64,000 nucleotides of DNA. Origin: an uncultured Collinsella sp. GTDB taxonomy: Bacteria > Actinomycetota > Coriobacteriia > Coriobacteriales > Coriobacteriaceae. A model generated the notes under the pieces. It was not told the DNA's origin, did no database searches, and saw only the letters and a list, made by a program, of their open reading frames with translations. Position numbers and translations under genes: made by a program. The stretch lies in assembly GCA_902496115.1 (NCBI GenBank), contig CABUZK010000002.1:1-64000 (forward strand), written 5' to 3'. Numbering within the stretch: the stretch's first letter is position 1; the number at the start of each line of letters is the position of its first letter. Shown one piece after another: positions 1 to 7,974 of the stretch.

Positions 1-20
1 CTGCGAGCCCCATGGGTTCC

Positions 21-150
21 GCCGTTCTAACGAACGGCGGACCGGTCGACGCTGCGAGCCCGCCGTTTGGCCAATCTGCCGTTCAATTTCAAAGGCGCGA
101 CCAGAAGGTCAGCGCCTTTTCATTTCACGGCACCTTGGCTCAAACGGCAG
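21..150 (+). repeat. Family B double-hairpin 3'-end repeat, copy B1
   Basis: Hairpin GCCGTTC/GAACGGC (21-38) is followed by CGACGCTGC (47-55) and a second stem around GACCAGAAGGTC (91-119), whose 3' arm runs into TTTT and looks like an intrinsic terminator. The same order occurs after aroG-like, lacC and lacB genes. Those copies start at stop codons in the sense direction, so a plus-strand gene probably ends just left of the window (inference). Confidence 0.6.
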
Positions 151-192
151 GCTCTCGCTGACTTTTGCTCAACCTGTGGGGTCTTCAAATTG

Positions 193-684
193 TTAGAGCG
201 TTGCTAAGTAATTCTTTGCGTCTTCTGCGCTCATTGCTGCGACGGGTGCGTGTGAACAGAGTTTGGCATCGTTAGTAACCAGGAGATCTGCCTTTGCGCG
301 CATTGCCGCAGCGATGATTAAATCGTCTTCGTAATCGCTATGGAGATTACGCTGCTTGCTCGCCATCCATATGTCACTCAGGTCGCAGGGTACCGGCGTG
401 GCAAGTTGCGACAAAACGTCGAAGCAATCCCATGCAAGTGATGTCGCCGCCACGGCGGCATCTTGGGATAGTGAGCCATGCTCGCGCCGATACCACGCCT
501 TATGTTCGCTCGAAATCAAATAGAACAGATCTTTGGACGATGTCGCCGCATACAGCAAATCCACCTGCGCCGTGCATGCATCGCGTAAAAACTCAATCGC
601 CACCGAACGACCACGTCGTGAGGGAATGAAGTAATCGAGCCACACGTTGGTGTCAACCAGGATGCGCTTTGGAGCCTCACTCAT
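193..684 (-). CDS. PIN-domain ribonuclease toxin
   Basis: A 163-residue PIN-domain protein, probably the RNase toxin of a type II toxin-antitoxin pair. PIN acidic residues are visible: D11 in ILVDTNVWLDYF, the D120/D121 patch in YEDDLIIAAAM and D139 in LLVTNDAKL. This gives the usual order of a Mg-binding PIN nuclease core. It starts inside the end of the upstream antitoxin gene, with an 8-bp ATGAGTGA overlap, so the two are translationally coupled. The likely target is RNA, by family knowledge; nothing here shows which RNA. Confidence 0.8.
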   Translation of the reverse strand: MSEAPKRILVDTNVWLDYFIPSRRGRSVAIEFLRDACTAQVDLLYAATSSKDLFYLISSEHKAWYRREHGSLSQDAAVAATSLAWDCFDVLSQLATPVPCDLSDIWMASKQRNLHSDYEDDLIIAAAMRAKADLLVTNDAKLCSHAPVAAMSAEDAKNYLATL

Positions 685-1057
685 AGAGCCAGCTCATCTC
701 CTCGCCATAGCGATCCGTATAGGCATTCCGTTTGAGCTCTTCGTCGTCCGATGGCTGAGCCTTGACCATATCGATTCCCGACTCACGGCAAGCGGCAGCG
801 AACAGCTTCGACCCCTGATCCATGAGCTCGAGCTTACGTTTGGCGGCCTTTTCGCGCTCGCGCTGTTCCGCCCGGGCACGACTGGGCAGCAGGATATCCT
901 CGAGTGCACCGGGACGATCGGCCAGCGACGCTGCAAGCTGCCAGAGCGCTCGCACCGCTTGGCTCGGCGTCATACCGGCCCTGGAGAGAGCGGCGTCCCC
1001 ACTCCTTTTAAGATCGGCATCGAGGCGCACGTTGATCTGAGCGGCTGTTGTGGTCAT
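677..1057 (-). CDS. RelB/DinJ-like antitoxin
   Basis: A 126-residue protein whose N-terminus (INVRLDADLKRSGDAALSRAG, then MTPSQAVRALW) matches the ribbon-helix-helix dimer of RelB/DinJ antitoxins. The remainder is a charged, helical tail, typical of the toxin-wrapping part. A strong GGAGG ribosome site precedes the ATG. RelB/DinJ proteins usually pair with RelE/YafQ toxins, but here the partner is a PIN protein. The dimer would be expected to repress its own promoter. Confidence 0.8.
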   Translation of the reverse strand: MTTTAAQINVRLDADLKRSGDAALSRAGMTPSQAVRALWQLAASLADRPGALEDILLPSRARAEQREREKAAKRKLELMDQGSKLFAAACRESGIDMVKAQPSDDEELKRNAYTDRYGEEMSWLYE

Positions 1058-1080
1058 GACCCCTCCTTAATACTTCAAAA

Positions 1081-1102
1081 CTATCATAAAACTCTATGGT
1101 AG
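1081..1102. promoter_or_regulatory. Candidate autoregulatory operator of the toxin-antitoxin pair
   Basis: Imperfect inverted repeat CTATCATA-N6-TATGGTAG in an AT-rich stretch 24 bp upstream of the antitoxin start. The position suits a ribbon-helix-helix operator overlapping the promoter. Binding is inferred only. Confidence 0.4.
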
Positions 1103-1227
1103 ATACGTAAAGCATGTATAGCATTTATAAGCATTAGCCGTACTCTGTACACAAAAAGCCGCCGAGGCACACTGCACCTCGGCGGCCACGTATCACAGAT
1201 CTAGCTCGGTTTCACCCTTTGCATTCG

Positions 1228-1273
1228 CCCAGATAAAACCTGCCGAAATCAACATCCCTCTTTGGCAGGTTTT
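1228..1273 (-). terminator. Terminator hairpin of the M18 peptidase gene (family E copy 1)
   Basis: On the minus strand AACCTGCC pairs with GGCAGGTT and the 3' arm ends in TTTT. The 5' arm starts at the stop codon of the peptidase gene. Near-identical hairpins occur after the histidine kinase gene and near 40.5 kb. Confidence 0.7.
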
Positions 1274-2657
1274 AGAGCTCCGCGCTTTCGGCTCCGTTGA
1301 TATGGAGGTCGCGCTCGTAGAAGGCGGTGAGGGCGCGGATGGCGTACATCACGTCGCGTACGCCGCCGGTCTCGTAGCTCGAGTGCATGGCAAGCTGCGG
1401 CAGGCCTACGTCCACGGCGTGCATGCTCGCCTGCATGTTCGACAGGTTGCCGAGCGTGGAGCCTCCGGCCATATCGCTCTTGTTGGCGAAGGCCTGTGTG
1501 GGTACGTCGGCGTCATCACAGATGGCCTGGAACACCGCGCGGCTAAAGGCATCGGTGCAGTAGTGCTGGTTGGCGGCTTCCTTAATGACAATGCCGCCGT
1601 TGAGCACAACCTGATTGCGAGCATCGCACTTCTCGGCGTGGTTGGGGTGCACGGCATGCGCGTTGTCGCAGCTCACAAGCATCGAGGCGGCAAGTGCGCG
1701 ATGGTACGACTCGTCGTCAAAGCCCAGCGATCCGTTGATGCGGCGCAGCGCGTCGGCCAAGAACGTCGACATGGCGCCCTGCTTGGTCTCGGAGCCAACC
1801 TCCTCGTTATCAAAGCAGCAAAAGACCGAGATGTCATGCGCATTCTCGGCACCCAAAAATGCCTGCAGCGAGGTGTAGGCGCAGGCCAGGTCGTCGAGCT
1901 TGGGCGTCGAGATAAACTCGTCGGCCCAGCCCCAAATGCGCGCATCCTGACGATTGACCAGGAACAGATCGCGACCTAGGATCTGCCCGGGTTCAACGTC
2001 CAGTTCGTCAGCGATCAGTGCGTCAAAATCTCCCTGTTTAAGCTCGCCGGCGCTGATGAGCGGGCACAGGTCAACGGCTCGGTTGGGAGCAAAGCCCTCG
2101 TTAACGCCGCGGTTCATGTGGATAGCAAGGCTCGGGATAATAGCGACTTCGCGCTCGGTAGCGAGCAAACGGCTCTCAATACGGTCGCCCTCGCGCACCA
2201 GCACGCGGCCCGCGAGCGCCAGCGGGCGATCGAACCAGGTGTAGTCGATCATGCCGCCGTAGGCCTCGGTGTTCAGGCGCAACGTCTCACCTGCGCCATC
2301 GAGCTCGGGCACAGCCTTGACCTTAAACGTCGGCGAATCGCTGTGCGACGCCGTGAGCTGAAAATGATAGTCGCCGGCAACGCCGTCCTCGCCCCACGTC
2401 GCGGCCAGGTCCTCGCCCACCTTAAAGGCAACAACGCTCGAGGTGTTGCGCTGCGTGTAATAACGCCCGCCCGGTTCGATGTCCCACGCCGCATTCTCGG
2501 GCAGGTAGGTAAAGCCCGCCTCGTCGAGCTCGGCCATAATGGTCGCCGCCGTATGGAACATGCTGGGGCATGCCTCGATAAAGTCGATAAGGTCGTTGGC
2601 GGCCTCGATATCATCGGCCGTCACATGCGCGCACTCGGGCGTTTCCTGATCCGTCAT
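1272..2657 (-). CDS. M18 family aminopeptidase
   Basis: Cytosolic zinc aminopeptidase of the M18 (aspartyl aminopeptidase) family, about 461 residues from the chosen start. It would release N-terminal, often acidic, residues from peptides. Metal and catalytic motifs are in order: HSDSPTFKVK (His near residue 105), CCFDNEEVGSETKQGA, a HAVHPNHAEK segment, and a C-terminal MHSSYETGG with the last ligand. The start is placed at MTDQET because GGGGAG lies just upstream; an upstream in-frame ATG at 2768 would add 37 residues without family resemblance. Bacterial homologues are sometimes called apeB. Confidence 0.92.
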   Translation of the reverse strand: MTDQETPECAHVTADDIEAANDLIDFIEACPSMFHTAATIMAELDEAGFTYLPENAAWDIEPGGRYYTQRNTSSVVAFKVGEDLAATWGEDGVAGDYHFQLTASHSDSPTFKVKAVPELDGAGETLRLNTEAYGGMIDYTWFDRPLALAGRVLVREGDRIESRLLATEREVAIIPSLAIHMNRGVNEGFAPNRAVDLCPLISAGELKQGDFDALIADELDVEPGQILGRDLFLVNRQDARIWGWADEFISTPKLDDLACAYTSLQAFLGAENAHDISVFCCFDNEEVGSETKQGAMSTFLADALRRINGSLGFDDESYHRALAASMLVSCDNAHAVHPNHAEKCDARNQVVLNGGIVIKEAANQHYCTDAFSRAVFQAICDDADVPTQAFANKSDMAGGSTLGNLSNMQASMHAVDVGLPQLAMHSSYETGGVRDVMYAIRALTAFYERDLHINGAESAEL

Positions 2658-2818
2658 GCTCTCCCCTTTCGCTGGGTTGATGGTCCCCTCCAGCATACCC
2701 CGCCACGCCAGCGCCGCACTCTTCATTCCGTGCTTAATTCCGCGCCACTCACCAAGTTGAGCCATCATGCCCGCGCTCCTTTTGCGACAATTGCGCTAAC
2801 AGGACGAGAGGAGCCGTC

Positions 2819-3904
2819 ATGAAGCCATGTAACATTGCCATCACCTGCGGTGTCGCGGGAGTCGCCGTCGGCCTTGCCGCTGCCACCGGTATCGTTTATC
2901 ACAAGCAAATCAAATCCGCCGCGTCGCTCAAACGCTTGACCGGCTACGCGGATGGCTATGACCTGTACGCAATCGACATCACCTACGACTACGATCTCGA
3001 TCGCATCATCGCCGCTGGCGTGCGCGACGACCAGGCCTACATCGATGCCGTGGCGGCGCAGGTGCTGCCCGGTGTGCCGGCACATGTCCAGGCGCCCCAG
3101 TTTGCCTGCAGTGCTTTTGTCGCCGTAGATGCCGAAGGCCGCGTGCGCACCGGTCGCAATTACGACTTTAAGGACGACACCTCGGCGCTGCTGGTGCGCA
3201 ATCACCCACGCGGCGGCTATGCTTCCATCGGGCTTGCCGCCCTTAACAACCTGGGCGATAACACTCCGCTTGACTCCGTCGCCGGACGCGCCGCGGCGTT
3301 GATGGGCCCGTTTGCCCAGCTCGATGGTGTTAACGAATGCGGCGTGTCCATTGCCGTACTCACTCTGGATTCCAAGCCCTGTGACCAGGACACGCAACGT
3401 CCCGTCATCAATACCTCGCTCGCCATCCGTCTGGTGCTCGACCGTGCCGCCACCACGCAAGAAGCTGTCGACCTGCTTTCCGCCTACGACATGCACGCCA
3501 TGGCAGGACGCGATTACCACTTCTTTATCAACGACGCCGCCGGTGACGCGCGCGTAGCAGAGTGGGATCCGCACGATCCGGACCGCGCTTTCAAAGCGAC
3601 TCCTGTACGCCAGGTTACGAACTTCTACGCCTGCTATGGCAACGAAGTGCTGCCCAACCAAAAGAATGGCGAACTGGGCCATGGTAAAGAGCGCGCCGTC
3701 GCAATCGCCGATGTCCTTGACGCCCATGTCGGTGCCCAGGACGAAACGATTGTCTGGGAAGCCTTGCGCGCTGCAGCGCAAGAGCCCAATCCGGAAGACA
3801 TCACCAGCAATACACAATGGTCGGTCGTCTTTGACAATACCGAACCCGCCGCCGCTATTACGCTGCGCCGCCACTGGGGCGACGTCGACGCCTTCGCACT
3901 GTAA
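2819..3904 (+). CDS. Linear amide C-N hydrolase, choloylglycine hydrolase/acid ceramidase-like
   Basis: A 361-residue Ntn-type hydrolase. A hydrophobic N-terminal segment (residues 5-25) could be a signal peptide or anchor. The presumed nucleophile Cys is internal, in FACSAFVAVD near residue 97, followed by GRNYDF, which matches the Asn/Asp motif of bile-salt and penicillin V acylases, and by NECGVSI and TSLAIRLVLDRA. Family members cut amide bonds of bile salts, N-acyl amines or penicillin V after autoproteolysis exposes the Cys. The substrate cannot be told from sequence. A GAGAGGAG ribosome site precedes the ATG. Confidence 0.75.
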   Translation: MKPCNIAITCGVAGVAVGLAAATGIVYHKQIKSAASLKRLTGYADGYDLYAIDITYDYDLDRIIAAGVRDDQAYIDAVAAQVLPGVPAHVQAPQFACSAFVAVDAEGRVRTGRNYDFKDDTSALLVRNHPRGGYASIGLAALNNLGDNTPLDSVAGRAAALMGPFAQLDGVNECGVSIAVLTLDSKPCDQDTQRPVINTSLAIRLVLDRAATTQEAVDLLSAYDMHAMAGRDYHFFINDAAGDARVAEWDPHDPDRAFKATPVRQVTNFYACYGNEVLPNQKNGELGHGKERAVAIADVLDAHVGAQDETIVWEALRAAAQEPNPEDITSNTQWSVVFDNTEPAAAITLRRHWGDVDAFAL

Positions 3905-3973
3905 GGAGCCAGGCCCGTCGGCCTTACGCTCGCCTGACGTTGTTTACATTTCCATACGCTTGAGCTAACACGT

Positions 3974-4005
3974 TTTACCCCGTATCAACAGTGTGCGGGG
4001 GTAAA
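3974..4005. promoter_or_regulatory. Inverted repeat upstream of the phosphofructokinase gene
   Basis: TTTACCCCG and CGGGGGTAAA face each other across a 13-bp spacer, about 40 bp before the pfkA start. It could be an operator or a leader hairpin. A TATAAC-like -10 follows near 4020. Confidence 0.4.
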
Positions 4006-4043
4006 CTTATGCGCATGTTATAACTTGCCCGGAAGGATTCATC

Positions 4044-5123
4044 ATGCTTAGGATCGGTCTTCTTACCAGTGGCGGCGACTGCCAGGCACTCAACGCCACC
4101 ATGCGCGGCATTGTCAAAACGCTTATGACCAACAGCGAAGAGCCTATCGAGATCTATGGTTTTGAGGACGGCTACCAGGGCCTTATCTACAGCAGATTCC
4201 GTGTCATGACTCCCGCCGATTTTAGCGGCATCCTCACCCGCGGCGGTACCATCCTGGGCACGAGCCGTACGCCGTTCAAGCGCCTGGACACTCCCGAGGC
4301 CGACGGCGTCGAGAAGGTGCCGGCGATGGTCCACACCTATCATAAGCTGCAGCTCGACTGCCTGTTTATGCTGGGCGGCAACGGCTCCACCAAGACCGCC
4401 AACCGCCTGCGCGAAGAGGGCCTCAACGTTATCGCCCTGCCCAAGACCATCGATAACGACACCTGGGGCACCGAGCTGACGTTTGGATTTACGAGTGCCA
4501 TCGATGTCGCCACCAAGTGCATCGACGACATCCACACCACCGCTTCGAGCCATGGCCGCGTGTTCGTCATCGAGATCATGGGCCACAAGGTTGGCTGGAT
4601 CCCGCTGTATGCCGGTGTCGCGGGCGGTGCGGACGTCATCCTGATTCCCGAGATCCCCTACGACATGGATAACGTCATCAAGACCATCGAGCATCGCATG
4701 GAGACCGGCAGCCGCTTTACCATCGTGGCCGTCGCCGAGGGCGCTATCTCCAAGGAGGACGCGGCGCTGTCCAAGAAGGAGTACAAGAAGAAGCTCGCCG
4801 AGCGCACGAGCCCGTCAATCGTGTACGACATCGCCAAGGAGATCGAGACCAAGACCGGTCGCGAGACCCGCGTCGCCATCCCCGGTCACACGCAGCGCGG
4901 CGGTCAGCCCGACGCCCAGGACCGCATCTTTGCGACTCAGTGCGGCGTCGAGGCAGCGCTCGGCTGCCTGCGCGGCGAGTTTGGCTACATGATTGCCCTG
5001 CGCGACGGCAAAATGTGCCACATGCCGCTCGAGGATGTCGCCGGCAAGCTCAAGTTTGTCGACCCCCAGAGTGATCTGGTGCGCGAGGCCAAGGCGCTGG
5101 GCATCAGCTTCGGCGACGAATAG
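4044..5123 (+). CDS. pfkA: 6-phosphofructokinase, group III type
   Basis: Phosphorylates fructose 6-phosphate to fructose 1,6-bisphosphate, the committing glycolytic step. It has 359 residues, with the N-terminal GLLTSGGDCQALNA loop, LGGNGSTKTA (111-120) and PKTIDNDTWG (133-142) containing the catalytic Asp. Gly at 114 is the ATP-type residue, whereas Lys134 in PKTIDND is typical of PPi-type and mixed (group III) enzymes. By analogy with actinobacterial group III enzymes, ATP use is more likely. A GGAAGG ribosome site precedes the ATG. The TAG stop codon lies inside the outer arm of a family A foldback. Confidence 0.92.
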   Translation: MLRIGLLTSGGDCQALNATMRGIVKTLMTNSEEPIEIYGFEDGYQGLIYSRFRVMTPADFSGILTRGGTILGTSRTPFKRLDTPEADGVEKVPAMVHTYHKLQLDCLFMLGGNGSTKTANRLREEGLNVIALPKTIDNDTWGTELTFGFTSAIDVATKCIDDIHTTASSHGRVFVIEIMGHKVGWIPLYAGVAGGADVILIPEIPYDMDNVIKTIEHRMETGSRFTIVAVAEGAISKEDAALSKKEYKKKLAERTSPSIVYDIAKEIETKTGRETRVAIPGHTQRGGQPDAQDRIFATQCGVEAALGCLRGEFGYMIALRDGKMCHMPLEDVAGKLKFVDPQSDLVREAKALGISFGDE

Positions 5124-5297
5124 CCTCGGCTGGAACCGCCCCCATCGGAGCCCCCAGGGCTTACCTCCCAAATCGTCCTCGGACATGTCAGGACCCCGCC
5201 GTGCGCTTCGCGCGGCGGGGTCCTTCCGTCCTGCGGAAAGATTTGGGAGGTAAGCCCTGGGGGCTCCTGCGGTAACTGGGGAGGCCGAGGCTATTCG
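5117..5297 (+). repeat. Family A foldback element, copy A1, after pfkA
   Basis: A 27-bp perfect arm pair (5147-5173 with 5241-5267) encloses CGTCCTCGGAC, an apical GC-rich hairpin, and TCCTGCGGAAA. A further 14-bp pair, CGAATAGCCTCGGC (5117-5130) with its complement (5284-5297), brings the pfkA stop codon into the stem. The element is oriented with the gene, so it would sit in the 3' UTR. Confidence 0.8.
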
Positions 5298-5308
5298 CCT
5301 TCTTGCTG

Positions 5309-5608
5309 CGGGTGCCTAGGGTGGGGTGCAGCGTGCATTTTTGGGAGTTTTCAGCAGCCGTGGGTGCCTGCATACTGGATTTTGGGCGAAAAGCAGGCGC
5401 CATGAGCCGCATACTGTAAAAATGAGCGATCCTTGAGGTGCCGAGGGCTCATAATCAAGGCTTTCAACGCGGTTTTGTGCACCCATTCCCGCGCCCGCGG
5501 ACTCCGGGATGCTGAATACTCCGGGATTTGCACGCCGCCCCCTGGGGTACCCGTGGGCAAAAAGCAACCACCCAGCCGAAATATGCATCCGGCGGGGCGG
5601 TTTATGCA
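5309..5608 (-). repeat. Family C 300-bp repeat, copy 1
   Basis: About 300 bp, roughly 80-85% identical by eye to 7619-7919, including GTGCCTGCATACTGGATTTT and GGGGCGGTTTATGCA. It contains several internal complementary segments. Both copies follow the 3' end of a minus-strand gene. Open frames on the minus strand share a C-terminal FAQNPVCRHPRLL, but their middle parts are in different frames between copies, so coding is doubtful. Confidence 0.65.
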
Positions 5609-5636
5609 GTACAGCGGCTGTGGATGCGCATGTCGC

Positions 5637-5966
5637 TCAGCGTTCTTGCCGACCGATGCAACGTCGTGCGTAGCCCTTAATGTTTTCGGTGAAACCGTCA
5701 AGGTCGTCGAGCGTGATAACGTTATCGGAAAGCAAGTTGGCTATCTCATAACGCATGGTGCTGCGGCGAATATCGTTCACAAGCACTCCTGAGGACAGCT
5801 TGTCCCTATTGATACGCTCTTCTAACGCCCAAAATCTACTGGACGCTTCACTGCCACCGTTCAGTATCTCGATGTACTGGCCGATGAGCATTTCCATATA
5901 GCTTTCTTGCCATTTTGGGAGCAGCTCTTTAAACAGCTTCCAGTCGCTTTCAGTTACCTCGCCCAT
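5637..5966 (-). CDS. Small conserved hypothetical protein
   Basis: A 109-residue soluble, acidic, mostly helical protein without signal or membrane segment. The ATG at 5966 is chosen because GGAGG lies 5 bp upstream; a longer frame begins at 5984. The sequence (SDWKLFKELLPKWQESYM, FWALEERINRD, MRYEIANLLSDNVIT) resembles small uncharacterised proteins of gut Firmicutes and Actinobacteria from memory, but no function is known to me. It stands alone and is followed by a family C repeat. Confidence 0.7.
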   Translation of the reverse strand: MGEVTESDWKLFKELLPKWQESYMEMLIGQYIEILNGGSEASSRFWALEERINRDKLSSGVLVNDIRRSTMRYEIANLLSDNVITLDDLDGFTENIKGYARRCIGRQER

Positions 5967-6414
5967 ATTGCCTCCGTTCACCAAACAGACTTAGCCATTC
6001 GATTTTTATTCTATTTGGTATTTTCGCTCACAGCCGTGGATGAGGGGACCATCGGTCTTCGAGTTCGAGCTTGAATGAACCGTTTGCTACAAAATGCGCC
6101 TAATTACTACGATGATTCGAATGCCTTCGACCATGCCGAAAAGGGTGAAAGTAAAACCGCAGGTAGAAAGCTTGCCGATTTTTGAAAAAGATGGGTGTGG
6201 TCGGCCTCATCGAGTTCATCGTAGTAAATCGGCCTTTTTCTTGGCATGCGGCGAGTTAAATGCCAGTTCCCGTGTTGGAATTGCCCTGTCCATTCGTGAG
6301 TTGCGGTGAAATCGGGACTGTTAGACGCTCCAAGGTCCTCAACGGTCCGTATTTCACCGCAACTTGGAAGGGGCGAGCGGCGTTGGCCAAGCATTGTTGA
6401 CGGGTTGGAACGGC
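5967..6414. other. Non-coding stretch with inverted repeats
   Basis: No convincing gene. It contains a 12-bp inverted repeat, TTACTACGATGA (6104-6115) and TCATCGTAGTAA (6216-6227), 100 bp apart, and the family D hairpin at 6299-6364. Confidence 0.5.
6299..6364. repeat. Family D hairpin, copy D1
   Basis: Ends AGTTGCGGTGAAAT and ATTTCACCGCAACT are complementary; the inner stem differs from the other copies and is imperfect (cgggactg facing cggtccg). Confidence 0.7.
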
Positions 6415-7335
6415 TTAGGCTTGTTTGCGGCGCTTCCATTGCTTTCGGCACCAGCACATGAGTGCCTCTATGAAGGGAATCGTGATGAGGATGACCCATG
6501 CGGGATGGGGCTGTGCCAAACAAAGCCACATATAGAGGAACCAGGCAATGGCGGCTGTTGCATAGACGACGCCGATCAGCTTGGAGAGATGATGTCGGTC
6601 GATAAAGTCGCCCATCGCCTCGTAGACGGGAATCAGAAAGACCAGAAAGAGCCCCATACCCCACGTGCCGCAGATGATGCCGAGCGCGAGATAGGCGAGG
6701 ACGACAAGTGCAGGAAAGGGAAACTCGTTCCATGCGCGACCGATCTTGGTGTGGAAATGCTTGCCATGATGGTCGAGCTTGACGTGTGCCTCTTTCCAGC
6801 TGGAAAACGTCTCGCCGTCGATGGTGACGGTGCCGTCGGCATTGGTATGTACGCTGTGTCCATCGTCCTCTAGCGTATCGATATGCAATCCGCCCGGCCC
6901 CACATGGACCTCTTCACCCTTGCGCTCGTTAGCCACGTGGATGCCGCTCCAACCAACATGAACCCCTTCACCTTTGTTGGGGTCGACAACGTGAATGCCG
7001 CGTGCAAGGGAAATGTCGACAAGTGGCTTGCCGTCAGGATCCACGTGCTCGGTAGAAGACTCGGTGCCTTCAGTCTCGTCGTAATTATTTGCGTCAACGT
7101 CATCGTCGGCCGAGGTGTCGACATCGCTAGCCGCTTCCCCATATAGCAACTCATCCAGTGACACGCCATACAGCGCGGCGAGTGCAATAAGGTTATCGGT
7201 ATCGGGCGAGGATTCGCTGCGTTCCCATTTGCTGACAGCTTGGCGGCTTACGCCCAACTGGGCAGCAAGAGCCTCCTGGGAAAGACCGGCAGCTTTGCGG
7301 CGATCGACGAGGCGCTGTGCCATCGCAAGATCCAT
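6415..7335 (-). CDS. XRE-type HTH protein with repeat domain and membrane segments
   Basis: About 306 residues. An N-terminal XRE/Cro-C1 DNA-binding domain (RKAAGLSQEALAAQLGVSR, then QAVSKWERSE) is followed by an acidic linker and a Gly/His-rich stretch of short repeats (GIHVVDPNKGEGVHVGWSG, GGLHIDTLEDDG). After that come at least three hydrophobic helices (ALVVLAYLALGIICG, LFLVFLIPVYEAMG, VVYATAAIAWFLYMWL). It may be a membrane-tethered transcription factor sensing envelope state. The start at MDLAMAQ is preferred because AAAGGAA precedes it. It has no operon partner. Confidence 0.85.
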   Translation of the reverse strand: MDLAMAQRLVDRRKAAGLSQEALAAQLGVSRQAVSKWERSESSPDTDNLIALAALYGVSLDELLYGEAASDVDTSADDDVDANNYDETEGTESSTEHVDPDGKPLVDISLARGIHVVDPNKGEGVHVGWSGIHVANERKGEEVHVGPGGLHIDTLEDDGHSVHTNADGTVTIDGETFSSWKEAHVKLDHHGKHFHTKIGRAWNEFPFPALVVLAYLALGIICGTWGMGLFLVFLIPVYEAMGDFIDRHHLSKLIGVVYATAAIAWFLYMWLCLAQPHPAWVILITIPFIEALMCWCRKQWKRRKQA

Positions 7336-7521
7336 AGTGGTTCCTTTCATGTGGCGACCGTAATCGAATGAGCCGAGTATGCCGAGAATAACCGGTAGCG
7401 ACCACCATTTCTAGTTAGAATCTGCCCCAACCCTACCGCAACTACGAGTAGCAACCCCCTAATGGCCTGCCATTTCATGACAAATGTTAGTACGCATAAC
7501 AGCCAAGAGCCCTCTCAATAC

Positions 7522-7586
7522 GTTGCGGTGGAATAGTTCCTGTTTCATGGCTCTGCTATGCCAAACAGGAACTATTCCACCGCAAC
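7522..7586. repeat. Family D hairpin, copy D2
   Basis: A perfect 24-bp stem (GTTGCGGTGGAATAGTTCCT onward) with a 17-nt loop, the best-preserved member. It sits between two genes transcribed leftward, away from either start codon. Confidence 0.8.
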
Positions 7587-7618
7587 TTACTATCAGGCCA
7601 CGCACCCGCAGAGTAGCT

Positions 7619-7919
7619 ACGGGTGCCTAGGGTAGGATGCGGCGTGCATTTTTGGGAGTATTCAGCAGCCGAGGGTGCCTGCATACTGGATTTTGGGCGA
7701 AAGGCAGGCACCATGGGCCGCATCCTGTAAAAAAACGAGCGGCTCTAGAGGCGTTGGGGCTCAGAATCGGGGCTTTCAGCGCAGTTTTGCACCCCCCGCC
7801 CCCGCGCCCGCGGACCCCGGGATGCTGAATACTCCGGAATTTGCACGCCCCCCTGGGGTACCTGTGGGCAAAAAGCAACCGCCCCGTCAAAGTATGCATT
7901 TGGCGGGGCGGTTTATGCA
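7619..7919 (-). repeat. Family C 300-bp repeat, copy 2, including a terminator
   Basis: Second copy of the element at 5309-5608. AGGATGCGGC and GCCGCATCCT are complementary, and so are GGAGTATTCAGCA and TGCTGAATACTCC. At the side nearest the ABC permease gene, AACCGCCCCG pairs with CGGGGCGGTT and is followed by GCTTTTTG on the minus strand. That part can serve as the terminator of the permease operon. Confidence 0.65.
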
Positions 7920-7974
7920 AAAATGCTGCTGCGGGCGCGTCGGCAGCTCGCTAGAACTTGAATCCCAGGACAGG

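Noticed and set aside
2765..3874. Long minus-strand open frame opposite the amide hydrolase
   Set aside because: Shadow frame of a GC-rich gene; no domain, and the plus-strand frame has clear family motifs.
5316..5588. Minus-strand open frame in family C copy 1 as a gene (and its partner at 7627-7920)
   Set aside because: The frames disagree in the middle between the copies, no ribosome site is convincing, and the conserved positions include non-coding structures.
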